Source of the DNA: Massilia alkalitolerans DSM 17462
GTDB taxonomy: Bacteria > Pseudomonadota > Gammaproteobacteria > Burkholderiales > Burkholderiaceae_D
Assembly (NCBI RefSeq): GCF_000427785.1
Contig: NZ_ATYR01000012.1
Coordinates: 62,001 to 126,000, forward strand
Direction of reading: 5' to 3'
DNA length: 64,000 bases
This document shows positions 36,752 through 46,163 of this stretch, piece after piece. Every line of letters begins with the position of its first letter. Within the stretch, counting starts at the first letter, position 1. The notes below the pieces were generated by a model. The model saw only the letters and a program-made list of their open reading frames with translations, made no database searches and had not been told where the DNA came from. Both the position numbers and the translations under genes were made by a program.

Positions 36752-38254
36752 TTACTTTGCTGCAGCCTGCACCTTTGCCAGGGCTGCAATCTTCGCTTCG
36801 AAAGCGGCGAAGCGCTCGTCCAGCTGGCGGGTCAGACGTTGTTTTTCTGCCACTGGCAGGAAGGCGTAGCGGATGCTGTTGTACGAGGTCCGTTTCATCT
36901 CCGCGTAGTCCGGTTTGTAGCGGCTTGCGAACAGCACGTACTCGTTCGACAGCGTATGCCGGGTGACGCCGGCGTCGTCGGTCGAGATCACGTAGGGCAC
37001 GCCATATTTACGGTACAGGGTGATCGGGTGGTTCGCACCTTCGACGCCGCTGATGAAGGCGTTCGAAGTCAGGTTGATCTCGACCGGGATGTCGTCCTTG
37101 CGCATCCTGGCCATGATGGCCGGGGCGTTGCTCTCGTGCGCCAGGTCGAGGCCGTGGCCGATGCGGTTGGCATTGGCGACCACCAAGGCCTGGTCGATGT
37201 GGAATTTCAGGCCTTCCGGCGGCACGTCGCCCATCGCCAGCTCGCCGGCGTGCATGGCCACCTTCACTTCCGGGTAGCGCGATTTCAGGAAGCGGAACAT
37301 CTTCATGTGCAGCGTGTAGTCGCGCATCGAGACCATGGTGCTTTCCTGGCCGACGATGTTGACGCCCACGATCTTGTCGCTCATGGCCGCGGCCTTGAAG
37401 CCCGAGACCATCGAGGAGAACACCTGCGACGGGTTCAGGAGGCGCAGCACATAGGTCTGGTAGCGCATGGTGAAGCGCTCGTCGTCGATGCCCTCGGCCG
37501 CCTCGTGGATTTTCGCCACGAAGTCCTCGGTCTGCCTCCTGAAGCCGGCGTCCTGTTCCAGCACGGCCAGCCAGGCCCCCATCTGGGCCTCGAAAGCCCT
37601 GTCATCGTGAGCATTGTTCCAGGCCTGGGCGTCGAAGTCCTTGTTCACCACGAACGGCGACATCTTGAACATGGTCTCGATATAGCTGACATTCTCGGCG
37701 ATGGCGCGCTTCTTGAGTTCCTGCAGGCCTTCGCGGAAGTTCGCGTTCGAGACCGGGCCGAAGAAGCCGAAGGTCTGGAAGAACAGGCGGTCCGGCGGAG
37801 GCTGGATCGCGCCATGGTTGCTGAAGTCCTTGTTCGACCAGCGCTGCAGCAGCTCGCGGTAAGTGTAGTCGTCGGCATAGACCTCGGCGGTCGACAGGCA
37901 GTTGCGGTCCTCCGCCGGCTTGGCGCGCTCGGCGGCCACCACGTCCTTCCTGGTCTCGATGCGGTAAGTACGCTTGTCGACGCAGTAGCCCTGCTTGTCG
38001 AGGAAGTCGACGTACTGCTCGGCGTAGACCGAACCCGAATAATGGTGGTGCAGGTCGCCGCCCTTCGGCATCTGGGTGAAGAACAGGGTCAGCTCGGCGG
38101 TCTTCGGCTCGCCGGCGATCAGGCTGGCGTAGTGGCGGGCGGTCGCGGTTTCATTCGCGCTCGTTTTCGCTGCGGCCGGGCCCTTGGCCAGGGCCTGCGG
38201 GGCGCCGGCGACGGCCAGGGCGAGCAGGACGCTGCCGGTCAGTTGTTTGTACAT
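36752..38254 (-). CDS. Exported adenosine deaminase
   Basis: 500 aa, longer than the cytosolic Add (~340 aa). A signal peptide (LTGSVLLALAVAGAPQALAK) puts it outside the cytoplasm, as in ADGF-like deaminases. The zinc site is complete: HHH of GGDLHHHYSGS, VAMHAGELAM (His and catalytic Glu region), NRIGHGLDL and VISTDDAGVTRH. It turns (deoxy)adenosine into (deoxy)inosine before uptake. It lies between guaD and the TonB receptor gene and supplies inosine for the BMP importer and XapA. Confidence 0.92.
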   Translation of the reverse strand: MYKQLTGSVLLALAVAGAPQALAKGPAAAKTSANETATARHYASLIAGEPKTAELTLFFTQMPKGGDLHHHYSGSVYAEQYVDFLDKQGYCVDKRTYRIETRKDVVAAERAKPAEDRNCLSTAEVYADDYTYRELLQRWSNKDFSNHGAIQPPPDRLFFQTFGFFGPVSNANFREGLQELKKRAIAENVSYIETMFKMSPFVVNKDFDAQAWNNAHDDRAFEAQMGAWLAVLEQDAGFRRQTEDFVAKIHEAAEGIDDERFTMRYQTYVLRLLNPSQVFSSMVSGFKAAAMSDKIVGVNIVGQESTMVSMRDYTLHMKMFRFLKSRYPEVKVAMHAGELAMGDVPPEGLKFHIDQALVVANANRIGHGLDLAHESNAPAIMARMRKDDIPVEINLTSNAFISGVEGANHPITLYRKYGVPYVISTDDAGVTRHTLSNEYVLFASRYKPDYAEMKRTSYNSIRYAFLPVAEKQRLTRQLDERFAAFEAKIAALAKVQAAAK

Positions 38255-38365
38255 GGATCGGGACTTTCTGGTGCGGTGGTTGCTGCAAATACGCGCAGGC
38301 TCGCGCCTGCGGTGGACCGCGCAACTCTATACGGTTGAGTTAGCGTTGGCAATATCGCACTGGTA

Positions 38366-39676
38366 TCACGCGTCGCGGGCGTGGACCTGCCTGCCGGCCG
38401 AGTACGTCGCCCGGATGGCCCGGTCATCCCCCAGCAATGCCAGCGCGAACAGCAACTCTTCCAGCGAGTCCAGCTGCTTCGTCCTGCGCGCCAGCAGTGG
38501 CGTGCAGCTTGGGTCGAGCACGACGAAGTCCGCTTCCGCGCCCGGCTGGAAGTTGCCGACCGTGCCTTCGAGGCCCATGGCGCGGGCCGCGCCCAGCGTG
38601 GCCAGGTAGAACATGCGCTCTGCCTTCAGGTAGCTGCCCTTCAGGCGCGCCACCTTGTAGGCCTCGTTCATGGTCTGCAGCATCGAGAACGAGGTGCCGG
38701 CGCCGACGTCGGTGCCGAGCGAGAGCAGCGTGCGCGCGCCGTCGGCCTTCTCGAAGTCGAACAGGCCGCTGCCAAGGAACAGGTTGGAGGTCGGGCACAC
38801 CGCCGCGGCCGAACCGGTGGCCGCCATGCGCGCGAAGTCCTCGTCGTCCAGCCAGATGCAGTGGCCGAACAGGGCGCGCGGGCGCATCAGGCCGAAGCGC
38901 TCGTAGACGTCCAGGTAGCTGCGCGCCTGCGGATGCAGCTCGCCCACCCACTTGCACTCGTCCCTGTTTTCCGAGACGTGGGTCTGGATGAAGGTGTCCG
39001 GATAGGCCTTGGCCAGTTCGGCCGTCGCACGCAGCTGGGCGTCGGTCGAGGTGGGCGCGAAGCGCGGGGTGATCGCATACAGCTGGCGGCCGCGCTTGTG
39101 CCACTTCTCGATCAGGTCCGCGCTGGTGCCGACGCCGCCCTCGAGGTCGCGCAGGAAGTCCGGGCAATGCCGGTCCATCAGCACCTTGCCGGCCACCATG
39201 CGCAAGTTGCGCGCCTCGCTAGCCTCGAAAAAGGCGTCCACCGATTGCGGATGCACGGTGCAGTACACCACGGCGGTCGTGGTCCCGCAGCGCAGCAGCT
39301 CGTCGAGGAAGAACTCGGCGGTGGCGCGCGCATGCGCCGGATCCTCGAAGCGGCGCTCGGTCGGGAAGGTATAGGTCTCCAGCCAGGGCAGCAGGCCCGG
39401 GCTCGGCGAGGCGATCATGTCGGTCTGCGGGTAATGCAGGTGGGTGTCGATGAAGCCCGGCGTAATCAGCTGGCCGCGGTAGTCGTGCGGGGCCACGCCT
39501 GGCGGCAGCGTGCCGACCAGGGCGGCGTAATCGCCTGCCGCCTTGACGCGGCCGTCTTCGACGACCAGCAGGCCGTCCTCGTGCCAGGCATAGGCGTCGC
39601 TGTCGAAAGCCGGGTCGGCGTGAAAATGCAGCAAGCTCGCACGGTAGGCTTGCACGTTATTGGGTGCGGTGGACAT
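38366..39676 (-). CDS. guaD: Guanine deaminase
   Basis: 436 aa from the ATG at 39676, which overlaps the xdhC stop by one base (TAATG). It deaminates guanine to xanthine, the substrate of the xanthine dehydrogenase encoded upstream. Amidohydrolase motifs: PGFIDTHLHYPQTDMI (zinc HxH and substrate loop), IQTHVSENRDE, FGHCIWLDDED, CPTSNLFLGSGLFDF and LGTDVGAGTSFSML with the metal Asp. The longer reading frame upstream is inside xdhC. Confidence 0.96.
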   Translation of the reverse strand: MSTAPNNVQAYRASLLHFHADPAFDSDAYAWHEDGLLVVEDGRVKAAGDYAALVGTLPPGVAPHDYRGQLITPGFIDTHLHYPQTDMIASPSPGLLPWLETYTFPTERRFEDPAHARATAEFFLDELLRCGTTTAVVYCTVHPQSVDAFFEASEARNLRMVAGKVLMDRHCPDFLRDLEGGVGTSADLIEKWHKRGRQLYAITPRFAPTSTDAQLRATAELAKAYPDTFIQTHVSENRDECKWVGELHPQARSYLDVYERFGLMRPRALFGHCIWLDDEDFARMAATGSAAAVCPTSNLFLGSGLFDFEKADGARTLLSLGTDVGAGTSFSMLQTMNEAYKVARLKGSYLKAERMFYLATLGAARAMGLEGTVGNFQPGAEADFVVLDPSCTPLLARRTKQLDSLEELLFALALLGDDRAIRATYSAGRQVHARDA

Positions 39677-40767
39677 TAGATAAATTCCGTTGAAACGTCT
39701 GGCTGGCGGGCGGCTGCTTCCCACACGAGGAGCAGTTGGGCCGCCACGGAGGCCGCGATCACGGCCGGGGCCTTGCCCTCGATGCCGGGTAGGCCGACGG
39801 GGCAGACCATCGCGTCGAGGCGCGCGGCATCGATGCCGCGTTCGCGCAGGCGGTGCTCGAACTGGCGGCGCTTGGTGCTTGAACCGATCAGGCCGAACCA
39901 ATCCCCTGCGCCGGGGCGGGACAGTATCGCGTGGGACAGCTGCAGGTCAAGTGCGTGGCTGTGGGTCATGACCAGGAAGGTGGTGCCGTGTGGTGCTTTT
40001 TCAACAAGCGCCTCCGGGGTGTCGGTGGCTTCGACCGTCACGTTGGCCGGGATCGAGGCCGAGAACAGCTCGTCGCGCTCGTCGACCCAGGTGACGCGGC
40101 AGGGCAGTTCGGCCAGTGCGCGGACGATGGCGGCGCCGACGTGGCCGGCGCCGAACAGCATCAGGTGGGCGCGCGGGGCGAGGACGGCGTCGGCCAGCCA
40201 GAGGCGGTTGTCGGCGTCCTGAAAGATGTGGGTGCCGGCAGCGCGGTCGAATGCGGGAGCGTCCCGGCCGGCAAGCAGTCGCCCACTCCCGTCGAACAAG
40301 GACGTAGGGTGGACGGCTCTGCCGTCCGCGCGTTCAACTTGCGATGAAGTCTCGGCTACGCATCCGTTAGTTGAACGCGCGGACGGCGAAGCCGTCCACC
40401 CTACAAAAACCACGCGCCACGTATCTTCGTTACGTCGCCTGTTGAGCAATGCAATCTGCTCTGCATCCGCCATCTCGAAAGCCAGCCACGCAATCCCGCC
40501 GCAACACTGCCCCAGCTTGGGCCCCAGCGGAAAGCGTTCGACATGCGCCTGCCCCCCGCCCTGCTCCAGCATCGCCCGCGCCATCTCCAGCGCCCGGTGC
40601 TCCAGATGCCCGCCGCCGATGGTGCCGCGAAAGCCCTGCGCATCCACCAGCATGCGCGCGCCCGGCTCGCGCGGGACGGAGCCCTCGACGCGGGCGACCG
40701 TCACCAGCACTGCCGGCGCGTGCAGCTCCTCATTTGACAACCAGTCTTGCAGCCAATCGCTCATCAA
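39676..40767 (-). CDS. xdhC: Xanthine dehydrogenase accessory protein XdhC, carrying an inserted repeat
   Basis: 363 aa. XdhC binds and sulfurates the molybdenum cofactor for XdhB. The N-terminal domain has VARVEGSVPREPGARML, TIGGGHLEHRALE and GQCCGGIAW; the C-terminal Rossmann-like domain has MLFGAGHVGAAIVRAL, VDERDELF, FLVMTHSHALDL and WFGLIGSSTKRRQF. Between them lie ~34 residues encoded by a 101-bp REPIN-like element (40304-40404), which keeps the frame open. The start overlaps the xdhB stop (ATGA). Function is probably kept, because both domains are intact and the insert is in the linker. Confidence 0.92.
   Translation of the reverse strand: MMSDWLQDWLSNEELHAPAVLVTVARVEGSVPREPGARMLVDAQGFRGTIGGGHLEHRALEMARAMLEQGGGQAHVERFPLGPKLGQCCGGIAWLAFEMADAEQIALLNRRRNEDTWRVVFVGWTASPSARSTNGCVAETSSQVERADGRAVHPTSLFDGSGRLLAGRDAPAFDRAAGTHIFQDADNRLWLADAVLAPRAHLMLFGAGHVGAAIVRALAELPCRVTWVDERDELFSASIPANVTVEATDTPEALVEKAPHGTTFLVMTHSHALDLQLSHAILSRPGAGDWFGLIGSSTKRRQFEHRLRERGIDAARLDAMVCPVGLPGIEGKAPAVIAASVAAQLLLVWEAAARQPDVSTEFI
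40304..40404. repeat. REPIN-like element inserted in the xdhC coding region
   Basis: Two 36-bp arms, 40304-40339 and 40369-40404, are near-perfect inverse copies (they differ only at the 3-base tip of the inner loop). They are separated by 29 bp. Each arm itself folds (GGACGGC / GCCGTCC), so the whole can form a cruciform of paired hairpins. Both ends are GTAGGGTGG in opposite orientation. This is the structure of a REP doublet mobilised by RAYT transposases. No RAYT gene is in the window. Confidence 0.9.
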
Positions 40768-43094
40768 GCGCTCGCCGCTTCGACGGCTGCCACCGCCTTC
40801 AGGATCTCTTCGCAGGTGGCCGGCGCGTTCAGCGGCGGATGCACCCGGTGCCCGCCGACCGCGGAGATGGCGTCACGGATCGCGAAGAACACCGAGAACG
40901 GCAGCAACAGCGGCGGCTCGCCCACGGCCTTGGAGCGGTGGATGCTGTCCTCGACGTTGCGGTTCCTGAACAGGCGCACGCGGAAGTCTTCCGGGCAGTC
41001 GGAAACGCCAGGGATCTTGTAGGTCGAGGGCGCATGCGTCATCAACTTGCCCGCCGGGTTCCACCACAACTCTTCAGTGGTGAGCCAGCCCATGCCCTGG
41101 ATGAAGGCGCCTTCGACCTGGCCGATGTCGATCGCCGGGTTGAGCGAATTGCCGGCGTCGTAGAGGGCGTCGGCGCGCAGCAGCTTCCATTCGCCGGTGA
41201 GCGTGTCCACCACCACTTCCGACACCGCGGCGCCATAGGCGAAGTAGGAGAAGGGATGGCCGTTCATGGTCTTCGGGTCCCAGTGCAGGCCGGGGGTGGC
41301 ATAGAAGCCGTCGGACCACAGCTGCACCCGGGCCAGGTAGGCCTTGGCCACCACTTCGCTGAAGCGCAGCGCTTCTCCGTTCACGAACACGGTGTCGTCG
41401 GCAAAATGGACTTCAGAAGCACTGGCGCCGAACTCCGCTGCGACGAAGGCGGCCAGCCGGTCGCGGATCTTGCGCGCGGCGTCCTGCGCGGCCTTGCCGT
41501 TCAGGTCCGCGCCGGTCGAGGCGGCGGTGGCCGATGTGTTGGCGACCTTGCTGGTATTGGTGGCGGTGGCGCGCACGCGCGCCAGGTCCACGCCCAGTTC
41601 GTGCGCCACCACCTGCATCACCTTGGTGTTGATGCCCTGCCCCATCTCGGTGCCGCCGTGGTTCACCAGGATCGAGCCGTCCACGTAGACGTGCACCAGC
41701 GCGCCCGCCTGGTTCAGGTGGGTGACGTTGAAGGCGATGCCGAATTTGACGGGGGTGAGCGCCAGGCCCTTCTTGAGCACGGGGCTGGCGCGGTTGAAGT
41801 CCGCGATCGCCACACGGCGCGCGCGGTACTCGCTGGTCTGCTCGAGCTCCGCCACCAGCTCGTGGATGACGTTGTCGACGATGGCCTGGCCGTAAGGCGT
41901 GACGTTGCGCTCGGTCCTACCGTAGAAGTTCAGGCGGCGGATGTCGAGCGGGTCGCGGCCGAGATTGCGCGCGATCTCGTCGATCACGTATTCGATGGCG
42001 ATCGCACCCTGCGGTCCGCCGAAGCCGCGGAAGGCGGTGTTCGACTGGGTATTGGTCTTGCCGCAGGCAGCGCGGATCTCGACGTCGGACAGGTAATAGG
42101 TATTGTCGAAGTGGCAGACGGCGCGCGTCGCCACCGGACCGGACAGGTCGGCCGAGAAGCCGGCGCGCGTGACCATGTCGACCTTCGCGGCGAGGATGCG
42201 CCCTTCTTCGTCGTAGCCGACTTCGTATTCGTAATGGAAGCAGTGGCGCTTGCCGGTGACCAGCATGTCGTCGTCGCGGTCGGCGCGCAGCTTGACCGGG
42301 CGGCGCGTGCGCACCGCGGCAATCGCCGCAGCTGCCGCCCACAGCGCCGACTGCGATTCCTTGCCGCCGAAGCCGCCGCCCATGCGGCGGCACTCGACCG
42401 TCACGTGGTGCGAATGCAGGCCGAGCGCATGTGCCACCACGTGCTGCATCTCGCTCGGGTGCTGGGTCGAGCAGTAGACGTGCATGCCGTGGTCTTCGCC
42501 GGGGATGGCGTAGGCGATCTGGCCTTCGAGGTAGAACTGTTCCTGGCCGCCCACGAGCAGTTCGCCTTTCACGCGGTGCGGCGCCCCGGCAAAGGCGCTT
42601 TGCGCGTCGCCGCGCGCCAGGCGCATCGGCGGCAGCACATAGGACTGGGCGGCGCGCGCTTCCTGCGGCGTGAGAATCGCCGGCAGGTCTTCGTAGTCGA
42701 TCCTGGCCAGCCTGGCGGCCCGGCGCGCGTTGTCGTGGCTGTCGGCGACGACGATGAAGACCGGCTGGCCCACGTACTGGACCAGGCCGTCGGCCAGGAT
42801 CGGGTCGTCATGGATGATGGGGCCGCAGTCGTTCAGCCCCGGAATGTCCTGCGCGGTAAGCACCGCCACCACGCCGCGGCTGGCTGCTACCTGTTCCAGG
42901 TCGATACCCAGGATGCGCGCATGGGCGCGGCCGGACAGGCCGAGCGCCGCATGCAGGGTGCCGGCGGTTTCGCGGATATCGTCGGTATAGGTGGCCTGGC
43001 CGAGCACGTGCAGCACGGCGGATTCGTGCGGGCGCGCGCGCCCGACTTCGGTCCACTGGGCCGCGTCGAGGATGGGAGTGCCTGCGTCGTTCAT
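40764..43094 (-). CDS. xdhB: Xanthine dehydrogenase molybdenum-binding subunit
   Basis: 776 aa from the ATG at 43094, with GAGGAG upstream. It is the large subunit that holds the molybdenum cofactor and oxidises hypoxanthine and xanthine to urate. Motifs: ATYTDDI (N-terminal), GQEQFYLEGQIAYAIP, RRMGGGFGGKESQ, AFRGFGGPQGAIAIEYVIDEIA (with the substrate-binding Arg), GGTEMGQGINTKVMQVVA and the catalytic Glu in KAVGEPPLLLPFSVFFAIRDA. It lies 13 bp after xdhA. Confidence 0.97.
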   Translation of the reverse strand: MNDAGTPILDAAQWTEVGRARPHESAVLHVLGQATYTDDIRETAGTLHAALGLSGRAHARILGIDLEQVAASRGVVAVLTAQDIPGLNDCGPIIHDDPILADGLVQYVGQPVFIVVADSHDNARRAARLARIDYEDLPAILTPQEARAAQSYVLPPMRLARGDAQSAFAGAPHRVKGELLVGGQEQFYLEGQIAYAIPGEDHGMHVYCSTQHPSEMQHVVAHALGLHSHHVTVECRRMGGGFGGKESQSALWAAAAAIAAVRTRRPVKLRADRDDDMLVTGKRHCFHYEYEVGYDEEGRILAAKVDMVTRAGFSADLSGPVATRAVCHFDNTYYLSDVEIRAACGKTNTQSNTAFRGFGGPQGAIAIEYVIDEIARNLGRDPLDIRRLNFYGRTERNVTPYGQAIVDNVIHELVAELEQTSEYRARRVAIADFNRASPVLKKGLALTPVKFGIAFNVTHLNQAGALVHVYVDGSILVNHGGTEMGQGINTKVMQVVAHELGVDLARVRATATNTSKVANTSATAASTGADLNGKAAQDAARKIRDRLAAFVAAEFGASASEVHFADDTVFVNGEALRFSEVVAKAYLARVQLWSDGFYATPGLHWDPKTMNGHPFSYFAYGAAVSEVVVDTLTGEWKLLRADALYDAGNSLNPAIDIGQVEGAFIQGMGWLTTEELWWNPAGKLMTHAPSTYKIPGVSDCPEDFRVRLFRNRNVEDSIHRSKAVGEPPLLLPFSVFFAIRDAISAVGGHRVHPPLNAPATCEEILKAVAAVEAASA

Positions 43095-43107
43095 GTCCGT
43101 TCTCCTC

Positions 43108-44586
43108 TCAAGCGGCCGCGAAGGCATTGACCGCGCTGACCGGCAGCGGATTGTCGAGGCGGGTCTCGAACCAGAAGCGGCGCAGCAGGTTTTGCGCAGC
43201 CAGCATGCGGTAGGCGCTGGAGGCGCGCATGTCGCTCAGCGGCGCGTAATCCTGGGCCAGCGCGCTCATGGCGGCGCGCAGCGCGGCCTCGTTCCACGGC
43301 TGGCCGATGAGAAGCGCTTCGGCCCTGGCGGCGCGCTTGGGCGTGGCCGCCATGCCGCCAAAGGCGATGCGTGCGGCGGCCACGGTGTCGCCGTCGAGCG
43401 TGACGGCAAAGGCCGCGCACACGCTTGATATGTCCTGGTCGAAGCGCTTGGCCAGTTTATAGGTGCGGAAACGCAGGCCGACGCCTGGCAACGGCACGCG
43501 TACTGCCTGCACGAACTCGCCCGGCTGCAGGTCTTTCTGCTGGTAGCCGAGATAAAAATCTTCCAGCGCCAGCACCCGCTCGCCCGCCGCGCCGCGCAGC
43601 ACCACCTGGCTGCCCAGGGCGATCAGCCAGGGCATCGAGTCGCCGATCGGCGAGCCGTTGGCAACGTTGCCGCCCAGCGTGCCGGCATTGCGGATCGGGA
43701 GCGAGGCGAAGCGCTGCCACATCTCCGTCAACGCATCCGGATAGTGGCGGCAGATGGCCGCGTAGGCATCGTTCAGGCTCACGCCCGCGCCGATCTCCAG
43801 GGTGTCGCCGGATTCGGCCAGTGTCTTGAGTTCGTCCACCTGGCCCAGGTAGATGATGTCGCTCAGCTCGCGCATCTGCTTGGTGACCCAGAGGCCGACG
43901 TCGGTCGAGCCGGCCAGCATCAGGGCCTGCGGGAATTCGCTGCGCAGCTGCACCAGTTCGGAGAGCGTGCGCGGGACGTGGAAGCGCCCGCCTTGCGCTT
44001 CATACGTGAAGCCATGGGTGCGCTGCAGCACGCGCAGGCGCTCGGCCAGCGCGGCGCGGTCAAAGCTTGCGGGCGGCAGCTCGACCATGCGGCGGGCCGC
44101 ATCGATGATCGGGCGATAGCCGGTGCAGCGGCACAGGTTGCCCGAGAGCGCATCGTCGATCTGGCAGCGCGAAGGCCGGCGTCCGGAAAGCCCTTGGCTT
44201 TCCTGCTTCAGGTACATGCCCCACAGCGACATGGCGAAGCCCGGGGTGCAGAAACCGCACTGCGAACCGTGGCACTCGACCAGGGCCTGCTGGACCGGGT
44301 GCAGGCTGCCGTCGGGCTGCTGCAGGTCTTCGACCGTGAACAAGGCCTTGCCGTCGAGCGTGGGCGTGAACTGGATGCAGGAATTGACCGCCTTGAGCTG
44401 CAATTCGCCGTCTTCCAGCGAGCCGATCACCACCGTGCAGGCGCCGCAATCGCCCTCGGCACAACCTTCCTTGGTGCCGGTGCAATGCAGGTCCTCCCGC
44501 AAGTGCTGCAGGATGGTCTGCGTCGGCTGCGCGTCACGTACTTCGTGGACGGCGCCGCGGTAAAAGAAGCGGATCGGCTCTGGCAT
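43108..44586 (-). CDS. xdhA: Xanthine dehydrogenase FeS/FAD subunit
   Basis: 492 aa from the ATG at 44586. It transfers electrons from the molybdenum centre to NAD+. The N-terminal [2Fe-2S] domain has the plant-type cluster motif [11 protein letters not shown]; the second cluster has [14 protein letters not shown] and [12 protein letters not shown]. The FAD domain begins with the flavin loop [14 protein letters not shown] and continues with [22 protein letters not shown], then a CO-dehydrogenase flavoprotein C-terminal domain. It is the first gene of xdhA-xdhB-xdhC-guaD. Confidence 0.97.
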   Translation of the reverse strand: MPEPIRFFYRGAVHEVRDAQPTQTILQHLREDLHCTGTKEGCAEGDCGACTVVIGSLEDGELQLKAVNSCIQFTPTLDGKALFTVEDLQQPDGSLHPVQQALVECHGSQCGFCTPGFAMSLWGMYLKQESQGLSGRRPSRCQIDDALSGNLCRCTGYRPIIDAARRMVELPPASFDRAALAERLRVLQRTHGFTYEAQGGRFHVPRTLSELVQLRSEFPQALMLAGSTDVGLWVTKQMRELSDIIYLGQVDELKTLAESGDTLEIGAGVSLNDAYAAICRHYPDALTEMWQRFASLPIRNAGTLGGNVANGSPIGDSMPWLIALGSQVVLRGAAGERVLALEDFYLGYQQKDLQPGEFVQAVRVPLPGVGLRFRTYKLAKRFDQDISSVCAAFAVTLDGDTVAAARIAFGGMAATPKRAARAEALLIGQPWNEAALRAAMSALAQDYAPLSDMRASSAYRMLAAQNLLRRFWFETRLDNPLPVSAVNAFAAA

Positions 44587-44650
44587 TCTGTTCTCTCTTG
44601 GCTGCAAAAGCGGCAAGGGCGGAAGGCTACCACCCGGATGCACACCACTT

Positions 44651-44696
44651 ATAAGATAATCTATATATTAATTATCAATATATTCGTATATCTTAT
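44651..44696. promoter_or_regulatory. Concentric inverted repeats upstream of xdhA
   Basis: The outer arms ATAAGATA (44651-44658) and TATCTTAT (44689-44696) are perfect inverse copies. The inner arms TATATT (44664-44669) and AATATA (44677-44682) share nearly the same centre. The stretch is strongly AT-rich in a GC-rich region and lies 65-110 bp before the xdhA start. It is a likely operator of a dimeric regulator of purine catabolism. Confidence 0.5.
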
Positions 44697-44712
44697 GAAT
44701 CGCCCTGCCCTT

Positions 44713-45654
44713 TCATTTTAGGAAAGGATGCAGCGTTTTCCAGTGGTTCGCGATGTCGATGCGGCGCGTGATCCAGACCTTATCATGCCCCTGGACATAG
44801 TCGAGGAAGCGCGCCAGTGCCGCGGCGCGCGCCGGCCGCCCCACCAGCCGGCAATGCAGGCCGATCGACAGCATCTTCGGGCGGTCCAGGCCGTTCGGGT
44901 CGCCCTCGGCATACAGCACGTTGAAGGCGTCTTTCAGGTAGTCGAAGAACTGGGTGCCCGAGTTAAAACCCTGCAGGGCGGCGAAACGCATGTCGTTGGT
45001 GTCGAGCGTATACGGCACCACCAGGTGCGGCACCCGCCGGCCGTCGCTGGTCTCGACCTGTTGCCAGAACGGCAGGTCGTCGCCGTAATGGTCGGCGTCG
45101 TAGGCGAAGCCGCCGTGCTCGACCACCAGCCGGCGCGTGTTGGGCGAGTCGCGCCCGGTATACCAGCCGAGCGGCGCTTCGCCGGTCAGCTCGCGCAGGA
45201 TCTGCACCGCTTCCAGCATGTGGGCGCGCTCAGTCGCTTCGTCGACGTTCTGGTACGAGATCCAGCGCAGCCCGTGGCAGGCGATCTCGTGGCCCAGTTC
45301 GCGGAAGGCGCTGGCCGCCTCGGGATGGCGCCTGAGCGCCATCGCCACGGCGAACACCGTCAGCGGCAGGCCGCGTTCCTCGAACAGGCGCAGCACCCGC
45401 CACAGGCCGGCGCGCGAACCGTATTCGTAGAGCGACTCCATGCTCATGTGGCGCATTGGGAAGGCTTGCGCCCCGATGATCTCGGACAGGAAGGTTTCGG
45501 AGGCCGGGTCGCCGTGCAGCACGCAGTTCTCGCCGCCCTCCTCGTAGTTCAGCACGAACTGCAGGGCCACGCGCGCGCCGCCGGGCCAGCGCGCATGCGG
45601 CGGATTGCGGCCGTAGCCGACCAGGTCGCGCGGATAAGTCGAGTAGGTGTCCAT
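44713..45654 (-). CDS. puuE: Allantoinase, polysaccharide-deacetylase type
   Basis: 313 aa, standard length for PuuE. It opens allantoin to allantoate without the amidohydrolase fold. Motifs: YPRDLVGYGRNPPHARWPGG at the N-terminus, VALQFVLNYEEGGE, EYGSRAGLWRVLRLFEERG, the metal-site region LGHEIACHGLRWISYQ, GWYTGRDSPNTRRL, and YTLDTNDMRFA. It is transcribed divergently from uraH, and both act in urate breakdown. Confidence 0.95.
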   Translation of the reverse strand: MDTYSTYPRDLVGYGRNPPHARWPGGARVALQFVLNYEEGGENCVLHGDPASETFLSEIIGAQAFPMRHMSMESLYEYGSRAGLWRVLRLFEERGLPLTVFAVAMALRRHPEAASAFRELGHEIACHGLRWISYQNVDEATERAHMLEAVQILRELTGEAPLGWYTGRDSPNTRRLVVEHGGFAYDADHYGDDLPFWQQVETSDGRRVPHLVVPYTLDTNDMRFAALQGFNSGTQFFDYLKDAFNVLYAEGDPNGLDRPKMLSIGLHCRLVGRPARAAALARFLDYVQGHDKVWITRRIDIANHWKTLHPFLK

Positions 45655-45683
45655 GGGCTCGGAAAGAGGCAGGTATATCGGGG

Positions 45684-45717
45684 ATCATATATTGCAGGAA
45701 GCACAACGGTATATGAT
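45684..45717. promoter_or_regulatory. Operator-like inverted repeat between puuE and uraH
   Basis: Perfect arms ATCATATA (45684-45691) and TATATGAT (45710-45717) with 18 bp between, inside the 93-bp divergent gap. The position lets one dimeric protein control both genes. Confidence 0.5.
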
Positions 45718-45747
45718 TGCCCGCATACTTCCACTCATTCTGCTGAT

Positions 45748-46101
45748 ATGGGCAAACTCTCCACCCACGTGCTCGATACCGCCCACGGCCGCCCCGGCGC
45801 GGGGGTCAAGATCGAGCTGTATGCCGTACACGCCGACGGGCGCAGCCTGGTTAAAACTGCCGTCACCAACCAGGATGGCCGCTGCGACGAAGCCTTACTC
45901 GAGGGAATCTTCCTGCAGCGAGGCCAATACGAACTCGTGTTTTTTGCAGGTGATTACTTTGCCGGGATGGGGGTCGATTTGCCCTCGCCCCGCTTTCTGG
46001 ACCGGATCGTCATCGCGTTCGGCATCTTCGAGCTGGATCAGAACTACCATGTGCCGCTGGTAATGACACCCTGGTCGTATTCCACCTACCGGGGCAGCTA
46101 G
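45748..46101 (+). CDS. uraH: 5-hydroxyisourate hydrolase
   Basis: 117 aa from the ATG at 45748, the normal length of this transthyretin-related enzyme. It hydrolyses 5-hydroxyisourate to OHCU. Signatures: LSTHVLDTAHGRPGAGVKI with the catalytic His, the substrate Arg region TNQDGRCDEALL, YHVPLVMTPWSYSTYRGS with the family C-terminal YRGS. The longer frame upstream is antisense to puuE. Urate oxidase and OHCU decarboxylase, needed before and after this step, are not in the window. Confidence 0.96.
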   Translation: MGKLSTHVLDTAHGRPGAGVKIELYAVHADGRSLVKTAVTNQDGRCDEALLEGIFLQRGQYELVFFAGDYFAGMGVDLPSPRFLDRIVIAFGIFELDQNYHVPLVMTPWSYSTYRGS

Positions 46102-46163
46102 CATCCGGACGCGGCCGGCGCCTGAAACTTGCTATGCTCGACCTCATCGCGTTGGGAGCACCC

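Noticed and set aside
40449..43130. 893-codon open frame on the plus strand
   Set aside because: Antisense to xdhB, which has clear family motifs; the plus frame has none.
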